From Anadara kagoshimensis (taxonomy: Eukaryota; Mollusca; Bivalvia; Arcoida; Arcidae), in assembly GCA_021292105.1 (NCBI GenBank), contig CM037864.1:45057109-45121108 (forward strand): a stretch of 64,000 nucleotides of DNA, written 5' to 3'. Shown one piece after another: positions 56,001-64,000 of this stretch. The number at the start of each line of letters is the position of its first letter. Within the stretch, counting starts at the first letter, position 1. The position numbers and the translations under genes were made by a program. The notes beneath the pieces were generated by a model. It worked only from the letters and a program-made list of their open reading frames with translations. It made no database searches and had not been told where the DNA came from.

Positions 56001-59000
56001 ACAGGGTTTAGATCAAAATTGTGGGGAAAAAATAAGAACAGGTAATCATTCATCATCGCTCATGGTTTACAGAAAGAATCAATATTATTTCTTCTTCCTC
56101 GTCAATAGTAAGGGTTACTTTATCGTTATATAATGATCCTCAATTCCAGGGATGAAGATTAGCAGGAGCCCAGTAGCCCATGGCTACTAAATTTTAGTCT
56201 GGGCCCCTGAATGTTAACACATTTTATATGTTTATTACTATTATTTCTGAAGTGAGCTGGGCCTCCAACTCAAAATAGTTAAGCTTCATCCCTGAATTCC
56301 TACTATGAAAGTAAAAAATAGGAAAATATGACATACATGTAGTTATGAACTACTGCCACTGTAAAAAAAACCCACTGTTTTATGTTTCCTATCCAAGACC
56401 ATGTCGTACATACTAAGTTTATGAAGATTGGGCTGAAAATAAAGATGTGACACCTGGAACCCAATACTGAAAATATCCCATAAACTTAACATAGGGACCA
56501 TTCGATTTTGATTCTAAGCTGACTACTAAGTCTATCACCATACAGATTATACCATTATACAGGACTGGTCTTATCAAGAGTTATCAACTAAACATGACAT
56601 ACCTCTTCACTTTTTAATGCTTCTCCTGTCTTCCCTTGTAGTGCTTGTCTTAACTGTTTTATATAAACCTGTACTCCTCTGGCAAAATACTGTAACCTGT
56701 AAATAAATAATGGGAGAGAGTGACTGACAGACAGACTGACAGAGTATTATAAAATCTGAAAATTAACCAAGAGCTAGTATCAGGGGAACGGCATAATTCA
56801 ATGGTTTTGATTAAAATTTCAAAGGGGTACAACTGTGAAAAACAGTCAGTTACCTCCTCTCCTGGTGCAATGTCATATTCTGGTAATTAATCATGTTTAC
56901 CAAGTTTAGTATAAAACATCTTTAACATTGAACAGACAAACTATTACAGACTTATGAACATACCATTGGACGTCTAACCTTAATATGTCCAGTTTCTAAA
57001 ACCAGTGTATAAAAATCCTGTTGGAATGTCAGGGTTTTTTTTTTTTTTTTGAGAATATAGACTCAGTATTTTTGTAAGCTTTGGTATATTGCAATACAGT
57101 TTTGGTGTACTGTGGTATAGTCTATAAACTGAGATATGTTTTTATTTCTGTACTGTTAGAACCTAACAAGAAACACTAACATAGAGTCAAACCTGTCTAT
57201 AAAGGCCACCCAAGGAAAACAATTAAAAGTGGCCTTTATGGGCAAGTAACCCTTATATACAGTTCAAATACATGAATAAAGAGCATCTGAGATAAAATTT
57301 AGTAGTCCTTATATAAAGGTGGTTAAGGCAGGTTTGACTGTAATATGACTATCTTAATATTATTCCTGGAGAGGAAAATACATTTGAAAATGACAATATA
57401 AAGTCAGCAATATTTCGGCTCTACAGCCTTCATTAACAAGTGTCTAATAAAGGCTGTAAAGCCGAAATATTGACTAAGAGATGACTTTTTATTTTGTAAT
57501 ATGACTATCATTTTTACCTCTGTTTAAAATCTTTTAATCTGTCTGCATTAGCTTCATCTGCTAGAAATCCTGGAGACTTTCTGGCTATTTGATGGAAAGA
57601 ATACATCAAACATTCTACAAATGAAAACTGTAACTTTGGCTCTTCATTTGATGACAAGTCGTCATTTTCCTCTGCTGGTGGAGTTGGCATATATTCCTAA
57701 AACATAAAATATCACATTATATTGTACTTTAAATAAGGTGGGAACTCAATGCAGGACTGTTATACCTATTCTTTTATGTACAAAGGTCTAGGATTCTAAG
57801 AATTTACAATAATAACCCATGTTTAATGAATGACATTTTGAGAAGAAAAAAAACTAATTTTGAAATAAACAGTATTATAAAGGTAAAAAATGGCAAAAAA
57901 CATACAAAGTATTTTAATCTGTAAAATTTCTTTGCTGTGCTGCCAGTAATGATCGGATAAAAATGGGAGTCAAGATGGAGTTTACGTCTTTTATACATTT
58001 TATTGATAAGCTCACTGTCAGTCTAATTTTTAAAATATTAACCATGTTGATTTGGTAGACCAAGTGAGATGCACCAGGGCTCTCAATGGATTGTTTATAG
58101 GGCCAATATTTTTCCCATTCACAATTCAAAATCTTGTGGTTTTTGTCACAATCACTTTGCAAATTTTCACAAATTTGAAATTTGAGCTTTAAAAACAGTA
58201 TTTTTTAAAGTTTTCTATCACTTTTTCTTTTTCATAATTTTGGCCATTAGGATGCTTATTTTCATTATTGCATGGGTCCCTACCTATTTACAAAAGGGTG
58301 AAAGATACCCCTGTAATATGTAAAGAAGTGTGTGTAATGTTTAATATAAACTTACTATAAGACAGGAATATAAACTATTTATCCTTTCATCTAATTTATC
58401 CAAATCACCACAAAACTCGGACATCTCACCCAGTAACTTTAACATCTCCAGCTGGGCATCTACTCCCTCCTCTGGACTCACAAGTTTGGAGAACGCTGGT
58501 AAAACATTGTCACATATATAGCTAACAAATGCTCTTGAATGTACATTTTTCTGAAAATCAAATAAATTTATCAAGATTTTTATACATAATTTCATAAAAT
58601 ATAATAGAGTGGCTGATTGATATACACAATTAGCAAGGTTTACCATATTTAAATTCTACGATACAATTTCAATTACATAAAAGTACAACACTGAGATTAA
58701 AATTAAAAATAAAGAAATAAGAAATCTAAAATCTTGTATTATCATTCATCTCAATTACAATCAAAGTGGAATGGTATAATTATGTATAAACCTCAGTCAA
58801 GTTTTTTCACCTATTCCACCAAGGCAGTCAGTGCTGTGAGTAATTAAACATTATTGTCACCCTTCAAAGAAATTTCTCGCATAGCGATTGGTTAACTTGC
58901 CGGGGTACATGGAACGATGTTCGGAAATCTGCCGGGGTACATGAACGCACGCGACGTTTAGCGGTAAAAGGGAAGTAACTCGTACATCGCTGACGTCTAG

Positions 59001-62000
59001 TTACGGTAAACAAACATGTCGACAAAGAACGCAAGTCAAACATAATACGAAATGGAAGTTAAAAAAATCCAACTTATAACGCTTTGAAGGGTGACAAAAA
59101 CGTTATACAGGGCTTTGGCAGGTTACACAGCCCCATGTACCCCGTCAAAGATGAATGTACCCTTCGCCTGCGGCTCAGGGTACATAAATCTTTGACGGGG
59201 TACATGGGGCCGTGTAACCTGCCAAAGCCCTGTATAACTTATAATATTTATGTTTATCTGTCAATCAAGAAATCAAGAGTGTCTATATAAAAAACCACCA
59301 ACCTTTGACAAGTGAACTTTTCTTACACTGTTTAAAAATTTGTTTCAACATCATATTAGTAATCACTTTTTTGTTTTTCATTTCTCCATATAAAAAAAAC
59401 CAACTTTTTAATGTCATTGTTAGGTGTTAACCTGCTATAATTCTAAATATACAGTACTTACAGAAAACAAAGGAAGGGCTTGCTTGGCACAATGCATTAG
59501 TTTATCTACACAATCTGCATCATCAGCCTGAAATTACAAATATAATTTGTCAGAAATAAGTTTTACAAATCCCTCTCAACTTGGAAAGTTTGATCATGGA
59601 TCTTTTATGGAGTTTTCAGCATAGGAAACATTAGTGTGACTTCAAACACTAATAAAACATTCCTGGAGAAACATTAGGACATGGGACAACTTCTGCAGCA
59701 AAGTGTATTTTTACTTAGATGCTATGTTCCCATTGCTTAAAGAGTCCACCACTGGTTATTGTTTTCTTAGACATTTTTTCCAAAAAGAAAAAATAGTGAA
59801 TATGTGAAAAATTACTTTAAAACATATTACGGGTACACTTCCCGTTTTATATTTTTTAAATTTGGCTACAATTCAAATTTTGTAGTAACCTAACCTATAT
59901 GTTGCATTTTTTATGTGCACAAAACTGTATAAAAAGGCATATATAATATATAACCATTCTGTTTTAAAAGACAAAGATAATACAAATGATGTGGTTATTG
60001 ATAAAAACTGATATTACATTTAATTTTGCTAAAACTTCTATATTTTTAACAACAATCATACACTGTTAATTATTTTGGGATCCAGAGGTACCAACCAGAC
60101 CCTGACTTATACTAACCTCAAATGACTGATCAAGTTCAGCCTGTTCTGTAACTATATCTACAAGTTGTTGTCTCCCCTGCACTGTACTCATGGATTTTTG
60201 TACTTTTAAAATGTTCATGATTGAGATGAATTCATCTTTAGTTACATCTTGTAACACCTAGAAAACATACGTTTTAAATGCTCAATAGTGAAAAAAAAAA
60301 AAAATGACATGGTGATTCAAAGTTGTATTTGACTTAAGGCTTACCAGTAAACTATACAGTCCCTTAACAGTACAATACTTTGAAATAATTTTTTTACTGC
60401 AATAAACATTATTTTTGGTGTTTTTAGTTAGTTGTGTTGATTTGTCATAAAAATTTAATGAATGTTGCCTGTAAATACTAATTTTAATTGATTATGATAT
60501 CATATATCTGACATTAGAATTGGTGTCACAAATTAAAAATTAAGAAAATATTTTTTTTTAACTATTTTTGGATGACAATAAATTAATAAGAGCTGTAATT
60601 AGAACAACATAGCTCACTTAGTCCACCAATAAATATTAGTCCATAAAATAAATTCAACAAAAACTTTACAATGATGTCAAGATTGATACACATATAGATG
60701 TTTAAGTTATTGTAGATAGTCACTTTGAACAAGTAAGATAAATATAATCAAACCTTTTTACACTGTGTTACAAAATATTCTTCTACATCTTTTTCTGTTG
60801 TGTCCTCTGGTAGAGATTTAACTTTTGTTTCTAGAAATTTGATAGCTCTTTCCCTGGCTTGATCATCATCTCCCATAATCTGTGTGAACAACCCTTGTAA
60901 TGTACCTAAATTATACAATAAATTATACAATAAATATTACTCTTTTGTGTTATATCTTTCATTCTTTTGGACCTTAATGTTGGCCACAATAGCCAAGTGG
61001 CATTTCTAGTGGTGTACAAAGCTTGTAATTTATAATTTACCTTAGTATCAACAGTGTAATATTGGTGAGTGAGAAAAATGGTGTTTTATACCCAGTAAAG
61101 AATATTTACCATGACAATATCGCTGAACAAATTCAATTCAAAGCTCTGGCCAAGCACTACGACCAGACTAAGTTTTTGGTTAATGAAAAAGTTTTTCAAT
61201 TGATAAGAATTATGACCTAAAATGGTCACGTAGACTAAATGTCTTATAATATACAAACAAACAGACACTTATCATTTTCAATGCCATATAAAAGTATATA
61301 ACATCACTAACTTTGGAAGTATTTATATCGCCTGTTTTCTTGAAAAATCATCTGGACATAATTTGATCACAAATGGGTATTTTGACAAAGCTTGCTTGAC
61401 CAAAGAAACTGTAACAAGTTATGACTAAAATGGGTTGTCATTTCAAGTGTCCCCAAAACAAATACCAAACTGGCAAATCAATGTTTTCCCATTTGTGCAT
61501 GAATCAATGAAAAAAAACATAATAAAAGAATAGTCAATGACACATTTACTACACCCAAATATTGTTTCTGTTAAGTTTCATAAATATCTGTTAAAAAGTT
61601 TTCCAGAAAAGCCAAAAACAAAATATTGGTGGAAGAAATGGATTAAATACTATGGGTCTATATAAAAACATATTACAATGTATACATGTAATTACCTTTA
61701 GGGCTGATGGCTATCAAGTTAACAAGAGAAGACTGTACAAGACTGATTTCTCCTGGGTCATCACATTGACTTAGTAACTGTGTCAAGGCCTCAGATATCT
61801 TGGCTACATGCTCTGGAGCTGTTTTACAGAGTGATGGCAAGTCTTTAATGGCTTGTTTCCTGATCTAAAAACAGATGTTCTATTAAATTTATTAAACAAT
61901 TCAAATATCAAACTGTTATATTACTCAAATAACTTGTTAACTATAAGCTTAAACTGAAAACAATCAATGTTGGATTTGGCGACAGAAATTTTGGTAAGCA

Positions 62001-62514
62001 AATTGGTAACTTATAACAAAACATTGTCCAAAAATCATATTTTTAGTTGCCATTGCACATAATTTAGTCACAGCTTTGATCCCTGGTTACAGAGGTTTCA
62101 TATTGACTAGCGTCCCTCTTTGGCAAGATGCTGGGTAATGCGCAAAAATGTACAACCCAAAAACACCAAGAATAAAACTTGGACAAGTGTTTACAAAATA
62201 ATCAGAGTAATGGATTCAATAAACAAATTTTCACTATAAAGCAAAACCGAGTTGTTGAAACAATTTTTTAATACAAAATGAAACATAAAAATGTGTAATG
62301 ACATGAATAAATTAATTAGATGATAATTATAGATAAATCAATACACATTTACCATGACGTCATCATCTTCACAAAGATCAAACAAAGCATTAATAGCTTG
62401 ATGTGCTAGATTCGGAAAATGTTTAAAAAATCTGGTAATGAATTGTGAAGCTAGTCTCTTCTCTCCTGAACCTCCCTTAACTGCACTGAGGATGGACAAA
62501 AATTCAGCTTCATG
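52996..62514 (-). CDS. API5: Apoptosis inhibitor 5 (API5/AAC-11), exons 2-13; exon 1 outside window
   Basis: API5 is a nuclear HEAT/ARM-repeat protein that restrains apoptosis, and it binds Acinus in mammals. Exons, in gene order: 62514-62353, 61864-61696, 60905-60754, 60257-60117, 59527-59462, 58550-58356, 57696-57518, 56696-56603, 55870-55751, 54785-54745, 54108-53978, 53069-52996. All join in phase and give 507 codons plus TAG. About 23 N-terminal residues are missing, so full length would be near 530, against 524 in human. Landmarks include VKGGSGEKRLASQFITRFFK, FKHFPNLAHQAINALFDLCE, QSSLVNLIAISPKGTLQGLF, SKNVHSRAFVSYICDNVLP and EEPKLQFSFVECLMYSFHQI. The leucine-zipper segment is LQYFARGVQVYIKQLRQALQ and the C terminus is Arg/Gly-rich. 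Intron 9 holds a partial copy of the exon before it. Confidence 0.97.
53598..53759. mobile_element. MITE of the CAGTCAAACCTG family in API5 intron 12
   Basis: AGTCCAACCTGCC pairs inverted with GGCAGGTTTAACTG. The interior has AAAGGCCACCTGCC and GGGTGGCCTTTACAGG, shared with 57183-57342. Confidence 0.75.
53978..54108 (-). CDS. API5: API5 exon 12
   Basis: QKRYTPITYDSEGAGGKKAN through PPGGKYSEKAGQFRE. Phase 2 in, 1 out. Confidence 0.95.
54745..54785 (-). CDS. API5: API5 exon 11 (41 nt)
   Basis: QKKPQTQETVQTA plus two bases; TTTGCAG acceptor and GCAGG|GTAAGC donor. It is the variable linker before the C-terminal region. Confidence 0.92.
55647..55735 (-). pseudogene. Partial tandem copy of API5 exon 10
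   Basis: INTLIKDLFHSPPTYKFVVT plus VSWKPLV repeats exon 10 at a 96-bp period, about 89% identical by eye. The copy lacks the first 13 codons, has no acceptor of its own, and its donor has changed from GTGAGT to GGAAGA. Since 96 is divisible by three, reading through the exon 10 donor stays in frame across the copy and stops near 55505. Confidence 0.9.
55751..55870 (-). CDS. API5: API5 exon 10
   Basis: NKIKVAALRITSNINTLIKD through VSWKPLV, 40 codons, donor GTG|GTGAGT. Its 3' half is duplicated immediately downstream. Confidence 0.96.
56603..56696 (-). CDS. API5: API5 exon 9 (leucine-zipper segment)
   Basis: RLQYFARGVQVYIKQLRQAL through GKTGEALKSEE. Phase 2 in, 0 out, donor GAG|GTATGT. Leu/Val spacing follows the zipper reported for human API5. 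Confidence 0.96.
57183..57342. mobile_element. MITE of the CAGTCAAACCTG family in API5 intron 8
   Basis: GAGTCAAACCTGTCTATAAA pairs inverted with AAGGCAGGTTTGACTGTA; the interior has AAAGTGGCCTTTATGGGCA. Confidence 0.78.
57403..57467. repeat. Inverted repeat able to form a hairpin
   Basis: AATATTTCGGCT(C)TACAGCC pairs with GGCTGTAAAGCCGAAATATT across a loop of about 25 nt. It lies in API5 intron 8. Confidence 0.85.
57518..57696 (-). CDS. API5: API5 exon 8
   Basis: EYMPTPPAEENDDLSSNEEP through RLKDFKQ, ending phase 2. It includes the conserved FVECLMYSFHQIARKSPGF block. Confidence 0.96.
58356..58550 (-). CDS. API5: API5 exon 7
   Basis: KNVHSRAFVSYICDNVLPAF through RINSLYSCLI, 65 codons, donor ATA|GTAAGT. 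Confidence 0.96.
58854..59097. mobile_element. 244-bp MITE with 16-bp perfect inverted ends
   Basis: TTGTCACCCTTCAAAG at the left equals the reverse complement of CTTTGAAGGGTGACAA at the right. The interior repeats GCCGGGGTACATG twice. It lies in API5 intron 6, beside the 50-bp hairpin. Confidence 0.85.
59103..59237. repeat. 50-bp-arm hairpin, one mismatch
   Basis: Arms 59103-59152 and 59188-59237 are complementary at 49 of 50 positions around a 35-nt loop. They contain TGGCAGGTTACAC and CCCCATGTACCCCGTCAAAG. The GGGGTACATG word is shared with the adjacent MITE. Confidence 0.93.
59462..59527 (-). CDS. API5: API5 exon 6 (22 codons)
   Basis: ADDADCVDKLMHCAKQALPL plus FS; TTTCAG acceptor and TCT|GTAAGT donor. 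Confidence 0.96.
60117..60257 (-). CDS. API5: API5 exon 5
   Basis: VLQDVTKDEFISIMNILKVQ through AELDQSFE, phase 0 to 0, donor GAG|GTTAGT. Confidence 0.96.
60754..60905 (-). CDS. API5: API5 exon 4
   Basis: GTLQGLFTQIMGDDDQARER through FVTQCKK. Phase 1 in, 0 out; the donor GTTTGA is weak. Confidence 0.95.
61696..61864 (-). CDS. API5: API5 exon 3
   Basis: IRKQAIKDLPSLCKTAPEHV through NLIAISPK, ending phase 1 at GTAATT. Confidence 0.96.
62353..62514 (-). CDS. API5: API5 exon 2
   Basis: HEAEFLSILSAVKGGSGEKR through DLCEDDDVM, phase 0 to 0. Acceptor TTGCAG, donor ATG|GTAAAT. In human API5 the equivalent His follows the short exon 1 peptide, which I could not find between 62520 and 64000. Confidence 0.96.
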
Positions 62515-64000
62515 CTGCAAATAAGATACAATAACATTAATGCCAATATCCAGTTAGGGGTCCACTTGGTCCATGGGGTACAGAAAATCTTAAGCTCAGT
62601 GTCATAATTGCAATATTTTAATTACAGGCCTATCATTTCCAATTATTTGATCTGGGCTAGTCTTGATATTTAGAAGATTTTATTCTCGGTTTCGGTGTGA
62701 CGTAACAGGTGAACATGGCGACTTAAGACACCTTGGAAACGGTGACACTAACCCCTTAGATACTATAGATTTATATAGTGATTCGTACAGGCCAACATTA
62801 AAAGATGGAATAAAATTTAAGTTTGGCAAGGTTATATGACATGAAACTTTCCACAAAAAAATATGACTTTAATAAATGTTTAGAGACTTTCAAAATTTAT
62901 CAAAAAGTCAAAAATATTAAATTTATAAGGCGTTAAATTTGGGGATTCGGGCGGGGTAAAAATAAAGTATAATAAAATAACCACGGAGCATGGGGAACAT
63001 TCTTTAAATTTGTTTTGTAACATTTTTTTTTAAATATTACAGTATAACATTATTAATATTTAAATAATTATTTCATATATTTTTCCGATTGTGTATTTCT
63101 GATCACGGTAAAATATGTATGAAATTGTAATTTAACGGTACCTCTCATTCTCATTCTCTGTATCTTAAATTCTGTCGTAATTCATTTTCTGACCCTGGTA
63201 TAACTCCAAATTTTAATATTTCCATGATATCGTCATAAAACAATTTTAAAACTTAAAAATAATTTAAAATTATAATAACTTAGACATCATCTCTATTTAA
63301 ATTACATCATCAAAAACAATATCAGTTAAAACATCCCGGGATCATAAAACATTCTTTTATTTTTTCACTATATTTATTTGATCTCAATTTATTAAAAGTA
63401 GAATTTACATCCGATTCTCACATACAGGTAATTAAGAGATTATCAATAAACTATAGTACCAGTAGATCCTGTTGATTAGACATTCCATCGCCGGTAATCA
63501 AGAGGTAGATCTACCTTACAATATACAAAACTGATTGACAGGTGTTAATATAGGGATAAAGTCTTTACGATGTCAGTTGTCATTAAGTTGGAATTTGGAA
63601 AGATGTGTTAAAATGGATTTTAGGTTTATATTTTAATTTTTTATTTTTAATGTATTTAGTGATGGACTGAATAATCGACTGTAGTAAATTAAACTTATTT
63701 AAATTCACAAAATGGTGCTATTTGTAATTCAGTTTTATTATTTAAAATATCAAAAATGATAATTTTACTTTTTAAGTTTCTCGTGTCTTTTACGCAAAAA
63801 AGTAAAACTATTACCAAGTTCGTGACCATTGTGAACGCTGACTGACACATCAGTCCTTTCAAAAAATAAATATAAATTTACCTATAAATTATTTTTTTAA
63901 AATCATTTCATCCATATGACATTGTTATCAGATAGACTTGACTACAAATTTCATGAAAATCGCTTTAAGACTTAAATAAAGTTTAATATCCGCGGTAAAT
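62515..64000 (-). other. API5 intron 1 (partial)
   Basis: AT-rich, with no exon 1 match and no clear repeat. The missing start codon and promoter should lie beyond 64000. Confidence 0.6.

Overview
The window is AT-rich metazoan nuclear DNA. Genes are split into short exons with GT-AG introns, and introns and spacers are full of minisatellites, tRNA-derived SINEs and small inverted-repeat transposons. Two long elements begin TTTTTAGCTCACCTGA and end GGGCCTCTTGTT, a dispersed-repeat type I associate with molluscs. With the abundance of TACATGTA-like words, this suggests a marine mollusc, most likely a bivalve. Species was not determined.

Four protein genes can be reconstructed by matching splice sites and phase. 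(1) Plus strand, 308-16624: the last five coding exons of a larger gene that begins to the left of the window. Its product is a low-complexity, Ser/Asp/Glu-rich C-terminal tail that I do not recognise. (2) Minus strand, 35388-20066: a complete tectonic-family gene (TCTN1/TCTN3-like, ciliary transition zone), with a signal peptide, a Thr/Pro-rich stalk, the Cys-rich tectonic core and a hydrophobic C terminus. Two of its exons show apparent one-base frame breaks. (3) Plus strand, 36563-40922: a five-exon gene for a Gln/His/Met-rich protein of about 230 residues that I do not recognise, divergent from the tectonic gene. (4) Minus strand, 62514-52996: API5 (apoptosis inhibitor 5 / AAC-11), exons 2-13. 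Exon 1 must lie beyond the right edge.

Region by region: 1-16.6 kb is gene 1 with large introns. These hold a Helentron-like repeat (2.7-4.4 kb) and a 3.8-kb element with long terminal inverted repeats, which itself contains a mariner remnant and a SINE. 16.6-20.1 kb is a spacer with a 585-bp inverted-repeat element. 20.1-35.4 kb is the tectonic gene, with large minisatellites in several introns. 35.4-36.6 kb is a probable bidirectional promoter with a candidate RFX X-box. 36.6-40.9 kb is gene 3, whose fourth splice donor lies inside a six-fold tandem repeat. 40.9-53.0 kb is a long spacer with a second Helentron-like element and several SINEs. 53.0-62.5 kb is API5, with a partial tandem copy of one exon. 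62.5-64 kb is API5 intron 1.

The four genes do not form a pathway. The only functional link suggested by position is shared promoter DNA between the tectonic gene and gene 3.
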